64,000 bases of DNA from the NCBI GenBank assembly GCA_023379005.1, contig JAMCTG010000001.1:894-64893 (forward strand), read 5' to 3'. This DNA is from Candidatus Babelota bacterium. Its GTDB lineage: Bacteria > Babelota > Babeliae > Babelales > Babelaceae. A program made the position numbers and the translations under genes. Shown piece by piece: positions 35,938-45,681 of this stretch (the first letter of the stretch is position 1; the number at the start of each line of letters is the position of its first letter). A model generated the notes under the pieces. That model had not been told where the DNA came from. It searched no databases and saw nothing but the letters and a program-made list of their open reading frames with translations.

Positions 35938-36496
35938 TTTTTTTACATCCTTTTGTTTTTTTAAGAATATATATGAGAATAATTAGAAACTTCAAGCTTA
36001 TTAAATAATATTTTATCATTTGTAATTCAACTATCACTTCTTTTTTTTCGTTGTTATGTGCCAATTCACAAAATTTTTTTGCCAAATTTAAGTAATAAAG
36101 AATAAGTTCTTTTTTTGCAGGAGGATATCCCAATTTTTCAGCTTTTAAAAATTGTAAGTTCGCCTCTTTGATTAAGTTTTGCGCCTTATATAATTTCCCA
36201 TATTCAAAATGAATTTGAGCCTCAGTCATGTCGCAAGAGATGATTTCTGCAAAATCTTTAAAATGAGATATTGCGTGATTCAAATATTTTTTTCCCAATT
36301 CGTATTGTGCAATTGCATGCCCTGAATTTGCAGCAATTTTTAAAAGTTCAGCATATTTTTTTTGTTTTTGTTCTTTTTTATAAACCATCGCTTCCATAAA
36401 AATTTTTTCAACTATATCAATTTCGTTCTCTTCCATACAAATAGAAAAATTAAAAAATAATGTTGCGGTATATATCTTCAAAATAGTTTTAATCAT
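35882..36496 (-). CDS. Secreted Sel1-repeat-like protein, C terminus possibly frameshifted
   Basis: The 204-residue protein has a signal peptide (MIKTILKIYTATLFFNFSIC) and one clear Sel1-type repeat (LLKIAANSGHAIAQYELGKKYL), with further TPR-like helices. Sel1 proteins mediate protein-protein contacts and are frequent in intracellular bacteria. The last 45 residues are a hydrophobic/Lys-rich stretch that overlaps the start of the next gene by 56 bases and does not resemble the domain, so the C terminus may be a run-on after a frameshift. ATG 36496 is preferred over TTG 36505. Confidence 0.6.
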   Translation of the reverse strand: MIKTILKIYTATLFFNFSICMEENEIDIVEKIFMEAMVYKKEQKQKKYAELLKIAANSGHAIAQYELGKKYLNHAISHFKDFAEIISCDMTEAQIHFEYGKLYKAQNLIKEANLQFLKAEKLGYPPAKKELILYYLNLAKKFCELAHNNEKKEVIVELQMIKYYLISLKFLIILIYILKKTKGCKKNEKIILSYLFFYMPNICL

Positions 36497-36633
36497 AAAT
36501 AACAATTTCCAAAAAAATTTATAATTTTTATATTACAGTTCATAATTATTAAATGAATTAATGCTTAAAAATTCACTTTTTTTTATTTTTTTAATATTAT
36601 TATAAACTAATTAACATATACCACGAGCTGTTT

Positions 36634-37572
36634 ATGAACAAATTAGTTTTGACATTTTTAGTATCAATCATCTTTCTTAATATTTCTCCATGCGAACGCA
36701 GAGCCAGACTTTCTAGAACAGTTTCATGTCATTTGCTTAGATGTTATGAAGACGATTTTTTTTCTCAGGGAATTCATTTATTGCAAAATGCACACACCTG
36801 CAAAGATGAAAAATCAAAAATTATAAAGTTTAAACATAGTTTCATAAATTTTTTATTATCTGGCGATACTTTTATGAACAAATTTGTACACAAACAATTA
36901 CCACCAATTTTTGATTTCTTAGACGAAGAATTGCCTTCAAAAGAAAAATTAAAAGGGATGCATGAAGAATTTGCAATAAGCGAAAAAATTTACAGAAAAG
37001 TTAAAGACACTGATGGTGAAAAATTAAGAATTATATCTTCCCATTTGCAACAAATTATTGAAACAGCTCCAAGTGATTTTATATCTCAACCAATCAAACA
37101 AAAATATGAAAATTTTTTAAGACAGGTTAATGTTTTTAGAGTAATCAAAAAAGCTATCAAAAAATTCAATCGCGTTCAAACTGAAATAGGTTATTCAAAA
37201 GGACCGCAAAAATACGAAAAAAAATTTAAAGAAGAGTTGGAATTATTAAAAATTAAATTTCTTAATTCTGCAATCAAAACTTATCTAGCACTTGCAAGAG
37301 AATATTTACAATATTTCCCAGATGATGTCGACTTAAAAAATTTCCAAATTGTCGAACTTATTACAAGATTATGTGATCACGCATTATTCGTAAAAGTTTA
37401 TCCTACAATGTCACTTTTAAAATCTCCAAAATATAATTATAATCGCAATCAATATTTAAAATTAAATAATCAATATAATGATGCATATTTAAAGTGTATT
37501 GAATTTCGTAAAAAGAAAAAAAAGGAATTTGAAGAAGATGTTAAAGGAAGTATTAATAACACAACTACGTAA
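36634..37572 (+). CDS. Secreted helical protein, unknown function
   Basis: The 312-residue protein has a signal peptide (MNKLVLTFLVSIIFLNISPC) that could be a weak lipoprotein signal, but the lipobox is poor. The rest is Lys-rich and helical, with several Cys in the first 45 residues of the mature part (SCHLLRCYEDDFF). No family recognised. It ends inside the upp gene, overlapping by 35 bases, so the two are probably co-transcribed. Confidence 0.65.
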   Translation: MNKLVLTFLVSIIFLNISPCERRARLSRTVSCHLLRCYEDDFFSQGIHLLQNAHTCKDEKSKIIKFKHSFINFLLSGDTFMNKFVHKQLPPIFDFLDEELPSKEKLKGMHEEFAISEKIYRKVKDTDGEKLRIISSHLQQIIETAPSDFISQPIKQKYENFLRQVNVFRVIKKAIKKFNRVQTEIGYSKGPQKYEKKFKEELELLKIKFLNSAIKTYLALAREYLQYFPDDVDLKNFQIVELITRLCDHALFVKVYPTMSLLKSPKYNYNRNQYLKLNNQYNDAYLKCIEFRKKKKKEFEEDVKGSINNTTT

Positions 37573-38149
37573 TAAAGAAACAACTATAGATCAATTTCGA
37601 GATATTGCAGATAAATTATCTTATCTTTTAGTTCAACAAGTAGATCAATATATAAAAACCAAAAAAATAGATGTGGAAACACCTTGGGAAAAAACAAAAG
37701 GTGAAGAATTTATCAAACAACCAAAATTAATAATAATTTTAAGATCTGGGTTTGCATTACTTCCCGCATTTTTAAAATTTTTTAATAAAGCTGATGTTGG
37801 TGTAGTTGGACTTAAAAGAGATGAAAAAACTGCACAAGCGCATCTTTATTATTTAAATTTGCCAAAAATTGAAGCCGATGATCAAGTCATAATTTTGGAT
37901 CCTACAATTGCAACTGGCGGAAGCGCAGTCAGCAGTTTGGAAATTTTAAAAGAAAGAGGTATAAAAGAATCGCAAATCATTTTTGCCAGTATAATTTGTG
38001 TGCAAGAAGGTCTTGATGCAATAAAACAAGAATTTCCAAATATAAAACTAATTTATCTTGTTAAAGACGAAAAATTAAATGCCAAAAAATTTATTATTCC
38101 AGGTTTTGGGGATTTTGGTGACAGATATTTTGGAACACCAGTAGATTAA
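37538..38149 (+). CDS. upp: Uracil phosphoribosyltransferase
   Basis: Upp salvages uracil with PRPP to make UMP. The 203-residue protein starts at ATG 37538 after GAAGAAG; the longer frame to 37499 adds a Lys-rich stretch inside the upstream gene. The family pattern is clear: LRNKETTIDQFRDIADKLSYLL, LIIILRSGFALLPAF, RDEKTAQAHLYYLNLP, the PRPP-binding loop VIILDPTIATGGSA, and C-terminal PGFGDFGDRYFGT. Salvage of host pyrimidines fits a host-associated organism. Its end overlaps the next convergent gene by four bases. Confidence 0.93.
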   Translation: MLKEVLITQLRNKETTIDQFRDIADKLSYLLVQQVDQYIKTKKIDVETPWEKTKGEEFIKQPKLIIILRSGFALLPAFLKFFNKADVGVVGLKRDEKTAQAHLYYLNLPKIEADDQVIILDPTIATGGSAVSSLEILKERGIKESQIIFASIICVQEGLDAIKQEFPNIKLIYLVKDEKLNAKKFIIPGFGDFGDRYFGTPVD

Positions 38150-39444
38150 TTTAATAGTTTACAAAAAGGTTGAACATCTTCTTCAAAATATTTATGAAAT
38201 GGTGTTGGTAAATTTTTATAATCTATTGTGTTGGTTAAAGTTTTAAAATCATCAGAACAGAATGTGTTCCAAAAAAGAATATTTTTATCAATCAAATTAT
38301 TTTTTAAGATATGTTTTAACATACCAGCAAAAGTTTTACCTGTATAAACACCATCTAATTTTATTGATTCTAATTTTTTTATTAAATTCATAGATTCTAT
38401 TTCTTCAATTGTATAAAGTGCATAATCATCCCCACAATGTTCAGTTAAAATTTCATAATCATCAGTTTCAATTTTAATTTGTGGAATATTAGAATCCAGT
38501 TCATGTAAAAGTTCATTAGCATCATTTATTAATTTAAATAATTTTTTTTCTAGCTCTTTAATGTCTGTAGGCTCAACTGCCACAAGAACAATTTTGGATT
38601 TTAATTTTAATAATTTAATTCCTAAAATTAATCCAGCAGCCGTACCTGCGCTTCCTAATGGCAAATAAATTAAATCTGGCTCACAAATTATCTTGTTTTT
38701 AATTTGATCATGCAATTCAAATGCAGCATTTACGTAACCAATCACTCCTAGTGGGCACGAACCACCAGTAGGAATTACATAAGGAAATTCTCCCAATTCT
38801 AATTTATTTTTAACTAACTGCGCACAAGTTAAAAAGATTCGCATATCATCATTTAAACAGTAAATTAATTCTGCTCCATAATATTTTTGTAATAACAAAT
38901 TTCTTTGTAACGTATAATCGTTATGTTGAGGTTTCAACATACAGATTGATTTTAACCCAATTAAATTTGTATAAATTGTTGTTGCTAATGCATGATTAGA
39001 ACCGGCCATTCCAAAAGTTAAAACATTCTTAACACCACAAGACATTGCATCTGCTAACAAAAATTCTAATTTTCTAGCTTTGTTTCCACTGTATAATTTT
39101 CCTCCGTCAACAATTTTGCCGATTTGACCATCGTCTTTTATTGAAAAGTTTTTTAATTGAAAAAATTCCTCTAGATTTGGACACTTAATTATTGGAGAAG
39201 GCAAATCACACAATTCGACATGAGATAATTTTTCTCGAAGATCAGAAAACTTTTGGAATAAAGGCAGACTAGATTTAGAAATTACAATTTTTTTTTGTAA
39301 TTTTGAATCAGAAGCTAATGGTTCTAAAATATTTTTGTATGCATCTGGAATATTATAATAGCTGTACAGATTGGCTAATACTAATCGGTCATAATTTGCG
39401 CACATTGTCATATTAATAATAAAAAAGATAAATAATTTTTTCAT
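38146..39444 (-). CDS. Secreted PLP-dependent deaminase/desulfhydrase-like enzyme
   Basis: The 432-residue protein belongs to the fold type II PLP family that includes D-cysteine desulfhydrase and ACC deaminase. The PLP lysine is Lys122 in SGNKARKLEFLLADA, followed by TFGMAGSNHALATT, then PTGGSCPLGVIGYVNAAFEL and LPLGSAGTAAGLILGIK, typical of the family. The N terminus, however, is MKKLFIFFIINMTMCA, a Sec signal peptide, and the start is supported by AAGGA-type upstream sequence rather than the outer ATG at 39471. Such enzymes are cytoplasmic elsewhere. The substrate is unknown; a role on host amino acids is inference. Confidence 0.8.
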   Translation of the reverse strand: MKKLFIFFIINMTMCANYDRLVLANLYSYYNIPDAYKNILEPLASDSKLQKKIVISKSSLPLFQKFSDLREKLSHVELCDLPSPIIKCPNLEEFFQLKNFSIKDDGQIGKIVDGGKLYSGNKARKLEFLLADAMSCGVKNVLTFGMAGSNHALATTIYTNLIGLKSICMLKPQHNDYTLQRNLLLQKYYGAELIYCLNDDMRIFLTCAQLVKNKLELGEFPYVIPTGGSCPLGVIGYVNAAFELHDQIKNKIICEPDLIYLPLGSAGTAAGLILGIKLLKLKSKIVLVAVEPTDIKELEKKLFKLINDANELLHELDSNIPQIKIETDDYEILTEHCGDDYALYTIEEIESMNLIKKLESIKLDGVYTGKTFAGMLKHILKNNLIDKNILFWNTFCSDDFKTLTNTIDYKNLPTPFHKYFEEDVQPFCKLLN

Positions 39445-39510
39445 TCTTCTTCCTTGACCATAAAGTTCCATTATGTTAAAAACATATAACTTTTTAATAA
39501 GGATAGTAAT

Positions 39511-39981
39511 ATGAAATATATATTTTTTTTATCACTTTTTTTTATTGGTTCAGTTTTTGCTGTCAAAGAAGATGTTCGATCACTTGATTATGATTATTCA
39601 TTGCATTATCGTCTGAGTACCCGTCCTAAAGTAAAAAAATTTTTACATAATTATGAATGGAAAGAATTAGATAGTTTTGAAGTATTACTACCTGTTACCA
39701 AAATGCCAAGCTTTGAATCAAAATGTCTGAAAAATCATATCTTGAAAAAGATAGAACGCCAAAATGTAATTTTAAAAACTTTCAGCTATCTAAAAAAACT
39801 AGAACGTAAAAATCCAATAGAATTTATAGATTTTGTAAATTTTTGCAGAAAAAAATTAAAAGAAAAAGATCCAGAATTTGCAAAATATAAAAAAATAATA
39901 GCGTTAGTTGATGAATTTAGTTTGATTGATGATTATCATAATAAATTTATAAACAAATGCTTAAATTATTTTGAATTTTAA
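39511..39981 (+). CDS. Small secreted protein, unknown function
   Basis: The 156-residue protein has a signal peptide (MKYIFFLSLFFIGSVFA) and a basic, helical mature part with three Cys residues. No motif or family recognised. ATG has AAGGATAG upstream. It is divergent from the PLP-enzyme gene, with a 66-base gap, and its end overlaps the P-type ATPase gene by four bases. Confidence 0.65.
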   Translation: MKYIFFLSLFFIGSVFAVKEDVRSLDYDYSLHYRLSTRPKVKKFLHNYEWKELDSFEVLLPVTKMPSFESKCLKNHILKKIERQNVILKTFSYLKKLERKNPIEFIDFVNFCRKKLKEKDPEFAKYKKIIALVDEFSLIDDYHNKFINKCLNYFEF

Positions 39982-42476
39982 TTTTTATTTAAAATAATTT
40001 TTTTATCAAAATATTTATAATAAATTAATTTAATAATTTCAGTTGTTATCAAGTATGCCGCAACGATCGCTAAAATTATTACTATTGCACTTGGGTTCGG
40101 TCTTTTAAATTTAAACAAAACTTGTCCAAAATAAGTCATAGGTAAAATCATCGTTATAGTTGCTGCAATTAATGCTAGTAAAAACAATATTTTCGAAGGT
40201 GCCACCGCAGTTAAGAAGAATTTTTTTGTGCGTGCTAAAAATATTAATATTAATTCAGTCAAAATACTAAGAATAAACCAATTTGTTTGAATTACTTGTG
40301 GACCTTTGCCATAAAAAATTTTAAAAAATATTAAATCAAAAAGAGTACTGGTTAATGCAAAAACAACTGAGACTATTAAAATTTCTTTTATGTTATATTT
40401 TTGTGGCCTTACCAATTCATCATTATCAACATGATCAGTTGAGATTGCTATCATTGGTAAATCAGATAAGGCATTAACAAGTAAGATTTGTAAAGGTAAT
40501 AAAGGAAGAAAATCAATAAATAATGATACAATTGCAATTGAAGAAAAATTTCCAAAATTAGAACCTAATGTTGTTCTTAAATATTTAATAATATTGGCAA
40601 AAACGATTCTACCAGTTTCAATACCTTCGATAATTACAAATAAACTTTTACGTCCTAAAATAATATCTGCAACATCTTTAGAAATATCTGTAGCATCTTT
40701 TACTGCTATGGAAACATCTGCTATTTTTAAAGCAGGCGCATCATTAATACCTTCTCCCAAAAAACCTATTACATCATTATTTTTTAAAAACTTAACCAAT
40801 TCAAATTTATTATCTGGCGTAAATCGCGCAAATATTTGATATCTTTGAGAAATATCTTTTTTTTCTTCTGATTGTAAATTTTGAAATTCTTCGCCGGTTA
40901 TAACTTCCGAATTTAATCCAATTTTTCTTCCAACAGCAACTGCTACTTCTTTACTGTCACCAGTTATCATTTTAATTTGAATACCCAATTTTTTAGCTTT
41001 AGCAATTGCTGGTATTGCATCTTTTTTTATAGGATCTTCAAATGAAATCAACCCTACAAATTCCATGTCCTTTTCTATTTTATTAATATCTGTTTCATTA
41101 CCAGTTTCTTTGTATGCAACACCCAAAACTCTTCGCGCATTATTACCCTGGTTAATTATCCAATCGTCTATTTGTTTTAAATCTTGATCACTTATTTTTT
41201 TTGATATTGAACTGATATTTTCAAATGCACCACGTGAAATTAAAATTCTTTTATTATTTTTCTCAACTATAGTTGCATTTTTTCTTTTAATAGAATCAAA
41301 TGGCAATTCCTGAATCATTTTATATTGTGAGATTTCATTTATTTGGTCTATAGTTAAAGCATTTTTTATTGCTATATCAAAAGCATTATTGGATTTTTCA
41401 GAACTTGCTAGTGCACCAAAATTTATTGTATCTGGTTGCCCAAAAACATCTGCAACGCTCATAACATTTTCTGTAATTGTTCCAGTTTTATCTGTGCACA
41501 AAATATTTAAACTTGCAAGATCTTCTAAAGATGAAAGACGTTTTATTAATACATGTTTTTTTGCTAGTAACAGTGCCCCACGAGAAAGTGCAACGGTATT
41601 TACAACAGGCAATGCTTCAGGCATTATTCCTACAACTAAAGCAATAGAAAACATTAATAATTCTAATATATTTACTGCAGTACCTTTTATAACTAAGTGT
41701 AATATAAATATGCTTACTAAGGTAATAATGTTGATAATAAAAACAAATTTACTTAATTTATAAATATTTTTACTAAAATTACTCTCTCCGACTTGTTTTA
41801 ATGTTAATTGACTAATATGCCCAAAACTTGTATCCGCACCTGTAGCAATCACCATTGCCTTTACTAAACCACTTGAAATATGAGTTGAAGAGAAAAGCAT
41901 ATTTTTAGCTTCATAAACATTTTTGGGCTCAGCTTTTAATGGCTCGCTTATTTTTTCAACAGGTTCTGATTCTCCAGTTAAAATAGATTCATCTACTGTT
42001 AAATTATTTGCATCCAAAATTCTTAAATCGGCGGAAATTGTCATACCGGATTCTTTTAATACAATATCACCCGGAACTAACTCTTCACTATTAACAATTT
42101 TTTTTTGTCCATTTCTTATCACATAAGTTGATATTTGTATTTGTTCCTTTAAAAGTTCTAAACGTAAAGCTGCACGATATTCTTGGATAAAACTTAAAAA
42201 AACATTAAATAGAGTTATTAAAAAAATTATTAAAGCATTTATATAATCACCAAGTAGAAGAGAAATTAATGATGCAAAAAGCAAAAGATAGATAAATGCA
42301 TTAAATTGTCTAAAAAAAATTTTCAACCATGATTCTTTAGATCTTTGTATCTCATTTTTTCCAAAAGTTTTTTGTTTTTGTAAAACTTGTTCATCATTCA
42401 GGCCATTTTCCAATGATGTCCCAAACTTTTTTTCAAGCTGATTCGAATCATATGTTGAATATTTATAATAATTCAT
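39978..42476 (-). CDS. P-type cation-transporting ATPase (MgtA-like P3B group)
   Basis: The 832-residue protein is a P-type ATPase: TGE-containing A domain (ILTGESEPVEK), phosphorylation site DKTGTITENVM, nucleotide-binding KGAF-like segment (SRGAFENIS), MITGDSKEVA and hinge GEGINDAPALKIADVSIAV, plus about ten TM segments. The C-terminal order of helices and the sequence around DATDISKDVADIILGRKSL point to the MgtA-like magnesium/nickel group. The hinge has Glu where GDGxND is most common; I recall this GEGIND form from some related pumps. Ion specificity is not certain. It stands alone between convergent and divergent genes. Confidence 0.88.
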   Translation of the reverse strand: MNYYKYSTYDSNQLEKKFGTSLENGLNDEQVLQKQKTFGKNEIQRSKESWLKIFFRQFNAFIYLLLFASLISLLLGDYINALIIFLITLFNVFLSFIQEYRAALRLELLKEQIQISTYVIRNGQKKIVNSEELVPGDIVLKESGMTISADLRILDANNLTVDESILTGESEPVEKISEPLKAEPKNVYEAKNMLFSSTHISSGLVKAMVIATGADTSFGHISQLTLKQVGESNFSKNIYKLSKFVFIINIITLVSIFILHLVIKGTAVNILELLMFSIALVVGIMPEALPVVNTVALSRGALLLAKKHVLIKRLSSLEDLASLNILCTDKTGTITENVMSVADVFGQPDTINFGALASSEKSNNAFDIAIKNALTIDQINEISQYKMIQELPFDSIKRKNATIVEKNNKRILISRGAFENISSISKKISDQDLKQIDDWIINQGNNARRVLGVAYKETGNETDINKIEKDMEFVGLISFEDPIKKDAIPAIAKAKKLGIQIKMITGDSKEVAVAVGRKIGLNSEVITGEEFQNLQSEEKKDISQRYQIFARFTPDNKFELVKFLKNNDVIGFLGEGINDAPALKIADVSIAVKDATDISKDVADIILGRKSLFVIIEGIETGRIVFANIIKYLRTTLGSNFGNFSSIAIVSLFIDFLPLLPLQILLVNALSDLPMIAISTDHVDNDELVRPQKYNIKEILIVSVVFALTSTLFDLIFFKIFYGKGPQVIQTNWFILSILTELILIFLARTKKFFLTAVAPSKILFLLALIAATITMILPMTYFGQVLFKFKRPNPSAIVIILAIVAAYLITTEIIKLIYYKYFDKKIILNKN

Positions 42477-42552
42477 AGTAATTTAATTTAAAAACATGTA
42501 ATTTTACTTTATATATTTATCAAAAAAGCTTTTTTAAAAACAACAAATTTTT

Positions 42553-43008
42553 ATGTCAAATTCAATAAAAAATATTTTGAATAAATTTGTTCATCAAAAT
42601 GATGACAAATTTACACTGTTTAAAAATTGGCATGAAATTTCAGGACAATTAAATACTAAAATTAGACTCGAAAAAATTTATGATGACACGTGCATAATAG
42701 GTGTTAATGATTCTGCATGGATGCAAGAACTGCATTTAATGTCAAAATTAATTATTTCAAAAATCAACAAAGTATTAAATGAACATTCGAGTGAAAAAAA
42801 GTTAATTAAAAATTTAAGATTTAAGTTAGTTGAACAGAAAAAAATAAAAGAAGACAAAAATAACTTTAAATCTCTAATTTCAAATATCCCGGAAAAAGAC
42901 GAAACCATTTCTGAGGACATAAAATCAGAGTTAGAAAAAATAAAAGACAGCGAGCTAAAAAAATCGATCGAAAGTTATTTATTAATTTGTTTAAGGAATA
43001 GTAAATGA
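42553..43008 (+). CDS. DUF721 (DciA-like) family protein
   Basis: The 151-residue protein shows the DUF721 pattern in its first 100 residues: W.EISGQLNTKIRLEKIYDDTCIIGVNDSAWMQELHLMSKLIISKIN and a final LIKNLRFKL strand. DciA proteins load the replicative helicase in many bacteria, and DUF721 is the wider family. The rest is Lys/Glu-rich linker. The stop overlaps the TPR gene by four bases (ATGA). The DciA role is inferred from the family. Confidence 0.75.
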   Translation: MSNSIKNILNKFVHQNDDKFTLFKNWHEISGQLNTKIRLEKIYDDTCIIGVNDSAWMQELHLMSKLIISKINKVLNEHSSEKKLIKNLRFKLVEQKKIKEDKNNFKSLISNIPEKDETISEDIKSELEKIKDSELKKSIESYLLICLRNSK

Positions 43009-44555
43009 AAAAAATATTCATCATTTTTCTATTGTGCTTTATGTCTTCAATTTTTTGTGCCGAAACAGATGCCAATTCGTATCAGTTATTTTCTTGGGGC
43101 TATTATAATTTTTGTTCCAAAAATTTTGCTACCTCTGAAAAATTCTTTAATAAATTTTTTGAAAAAACAGATTTAAAAGATGTCCAATCACCTTTAATTG
43201 GATATTTAAATTTTTTATTTGAGACAAAAAATTACCAAAAATTTTTAGCTTTATTCGATGCCCATAAAGATTATTTTGCTCAAAATGAACAAATACAATT
43301 TATTCATGCAATGGTTTTGCGAAGCATGTCGAGATTTGAAGAATCAATTCAAGAGTTTAAAAATTTAAACAAAAAATTCCCTCATAACCAAGAATTGGCA
43401 TATTACGCAATATTAGCAAGCCTTACAAATTTGGATTTTAAAAATGCACTAGAATCAATTGAAAATCTTTTTAAATCTAACAGCGCCACAAGAAGTAATT
43501 ATGTATTTCATTTACTTGCATCTCGCTGTTATATAGGGATAAATGATTTAAAAAATGCAAAATCATCTATTGATAAATGTGTCCAATTGCATCCACAATC
43601 ACCTCATGGCTGGCTAATGTATGGAATGATTTATAAAATTGCACAAGAAATTAATAATGCAATTTATGGATATTCAAGGCTTCTAGATTTGGTAGGTAGC
43701 GATAAAACAATTGAGCAAGAACTTTTTAATTTAAAAATTAGACAAAAATCGATTTGCCAAAAAAGTTTAGATAAGGCAATTGAGCTTTATAATAGTAACA
43801 AAATTGAACTTGCATTAGAGTTGTTAAACAAATCATTTTCAGAAAATAATTTTGAACTTGAAGATTTTAATACCGCTATGATTTTAAAAATTGAAATCTT
43901 GACAGCATTAAATAAAGGATCAGATGCACTTAAACTTTTAGAACAATTAATTGTAAAACAACCTAATAACAAAGTTTGGTATGAAACGTTAAATCTTTTT
44001 TATCATGGAACTCAAAATAAAAAAGAAATTGCAAAACTTATAAATAAAATAGCTGAAAGTCAGCAACAAAATATTTTAGCAAATCTTTACGCAGCAGATA
44101 TTATTTTAAGGACAGATTCTGCCAAAGGTATAAAATATTGTTATAAATGTATAAATCTAACCAAAGATCCAGACTTAAAATCTAAAATAATATTCCAAAT
44201 TGCTTCAACGCATTATCAGGATAAAAAATTTAACGAATTAGAAAAGGTTCTGACAGAAAATTTAAACAACAATCAATACGCTCCACTCATTAACTTAGCA
44301 GCCTATTATTATACAACCAAAGGTAAAAATCTTAAATTGGCCCAAGAATTGATAGATAGAATATTTACAGGTAAAAATGAAAATTTAAAGAATAATCCTC
44401 AAATTTTAGACACTAGAGCATTAATCTGGTACAAAAATAAGGAATACGATAAAGCAGTAAAATCTTTTGGCCAACTTGCAGCATTATCCCCAGATGATAA
44501 ACTAATTGAAAAGCATTTAAACAAAGCCAAAATGAAACTTAATGGATCAAAATAA
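43005..44555 (+). CDS. Secreted tetratricopeptide-repeat protein
   Basis: The 516-residue protein has a signal peptide (MKKIFIIFLLCFMSSIFC) and many TPR-like helix pairs from about residue 25 to the end. Recognisable units include FPHNQELAYYAILASLTNLD and LHPQSPHGWLMYGMIYKIA, as well as a last repeat (ALIWYKNKEYDKAVKSFGQLAA). TPRs form scaffolds for protein complexes; in the periplasm such proteins help outer-membrane or cell-wall machines. The gene overlaps murG by 14 bases, so it may work with cell-wall assembly. Confidence 0.82.
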   Translation: MKKIFIIFLLCFMSSIFCAETDANSYQLFSWGYYNFCSKNFATSEKFFNKFFEKTDLKDVQSPLIGYLNFLFETKNYQKFLALFDAHKDYFAQNEQIQFIHAMVLRSMSRFEESIQEFKNLNKKFPHNQELAYYAILASLTNLDFKNALESIENLFKSNSATRSNYVFHLLASRCYIGINDLKNAKSSIDKCVQLHPQSPHGWLMYGMIYKIAQEINNAIYGYSRLLDLVGSDKTIEQELFNLKIRQKSICQKSLDKAIELYNSNKIELALELLNKSFSENNFELEDFNTAMILKIEILTALNKGSDALKLLEQLIVKQPNNKVWYETLNLFYHGTQNKKEIAKLINKIAESQQQNILANLYAADIILRTDSAKGIKYCYKCINLTKDPDLKSKIIFQIASTHYQDKKFNELEKVLTENLNNNQYAPLINLAAYYYTTKGKNLKLAQELIDRIFTGKNENLKNNPQILDTRALIWYKNKEYDKAVKSFGQLAALSPDDKLIEKHLNKAKMKLNGSK

Positions 44556-45540
44556 ATATATTGCTTGTGTTGCTGCAAGTTCTGGCGGGCATATTATCCC
44601 AACCCTGACTCTGGCTCAAGATTTTTTAGCTAGAAACCCTGACCATAAAATTTTATTATTTTCTACATCAAAAGATCTGGATAAAAAAATTATTGATCAA
44701 TATAGCTGTATCTCACGATATGAATTTTTGAATTTCAATAAACAGCCTGGAATTTTTAACAAAATAAATTTTTTAACTTCTTTTTTTCCAAACTTTTGGC
44801 AAAGCCTTAAGATTTTAAAAAAAACTAAACCAAGCGAAATAATTTGTACGGGTGGTTACATTTGTATTCCAGTTGGCGTAGCCGCATGGTTGTTAAAAAT
44901 TCCTGTAAATATTTTTGAACTAAATGCGATTCCAGGAAAAACTAATAAATTATTATCGTATTTTGCAAGCGACATTTATATAATTTTTGAAAATGCTTCA
45001 AAAAGTTTTAGATCTTTAAATTGTAAATTAGTTGAATACCCAGTTCGTTTTAATTCCAAAAATATTATTGAACAAAAAGAAGCAATTTTAGGTTTAAATT
45101 TAGATCCTGCAAAAAAAACAGTTTTGATACTCGGTGGCTCTCAAGGATCAATATTTCTGAACCAATTAATTAAAAAAATTTTTGATCAAAATTTATATAA
45201 CGATTTTCAAATAATTCATCAGACAGGCAAAAATGATTGTGCGCAAATGCAAGAATTTTTCGATAGCAAGAATATAAAATCTATAGTTTTTGATTATCAT
45301 CATGACCTATCAAAATATTATTGTGCAGCAGACTTAATAATCTGTAGAGCTGGCGCAGGAACTTTATTCGAAATAAAATTTTTCAATAAAAAAGCTGCAG
45401 TTATTCCGCTTGAGACTAACAAAAACGATCATCAACTTTATAATGCTTTGGCAATGCAAAACGCCCATTCACAAAATTTTAAATGCATCAGACAACATGA
45501 AGCATTTGAAAAATTAAATGAGATTTTAGAAAATCTTTAA
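44542..45540 (+). CDS. murG: UDP-GlcNAc:lipid I N-acetylglucosaminyltransferase MurG
   Basis: MurG makes lipid II on the inner face of the membrane. The 332-residue protein has the N-terminal GGH signature (AASSGGHIIPTLTLA), ICTGGYICIPVGVAAWLLKIPV, NAIPGKTNKLLS, GGSQGS at the domain hinge and the UDP-sugar site CRAGAGTLFEI with the NDHQLYNA segment. Slightly short for the family. It follows the TPR gene with a 14-base overlap. It fits with murA, PBP1 and uppS elsewhere in the window to show a working peptidoglycan pathway. Confidence 0.92.
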   Translation: MDQNKYIACVAASSGGHIIPTLTLAQDFLARNPDHKILLFSTSKDLDKKIIDQYSCISRYEFLNFNKQPGIFNKINFLTSFFPNFWQSLKILKKTKPSEIICTGGYICIPVGVAAWLLKIPVNIFELNAIPGKTNKLLSYFASDIYIIFENASKSFRSLNCKLVEYPVRFNSKNIIEQKEAILGLNLDPAKKTVLILGGSQGSIFLNQLIKKIFDQNLYNDFQIIHQTGKNDCAQMQEFFDSKNIKSIVFDYHHDLSKYYCAADLIICRAGAGTLFEIKFFNKKAAVIPLETNKNDHQLYNALAMQNAHSQNFKCIRQHEAFEKLNEILENL

Positions 45541-45624
45541 CTCAAGCCCATCCCAATATTAATTATTAGAAAATAAGACATTTCAATGAAATTAAGCCTA
45601 TTTTTAAACAAAACTTATCATTCA

Positions 45625-45654
45625 TTGACTATTAGTAAATCTATTTGCTAAAAT
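45625..45654 (+). promoter_or_regulatory. Putative sigma-70 promoter for the two ankyrin genes
   Basis: TTGACT at 45625-45630 and TAAAAT at 45649-45654, 18 bases apart, lie just upstream of the ankyrin gene at 45682. Both boxes are one mismatch from consensus. Putative because AT-rich DNA gives such matches by chance. Confidence 0.5.
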
Positions 45655-45681
45655 TAAAATAGTTCAAAAAAAGAATGTAAT

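Noticed and set aside
40741-40800. Glu in the P-type ATPase hinge (GEGIND) as a dead enzyme
   Set aside because: All other catalytic motifs are intact, and I recall this variant from related MgtA-like pumps, so it is not evidence for inactivity.
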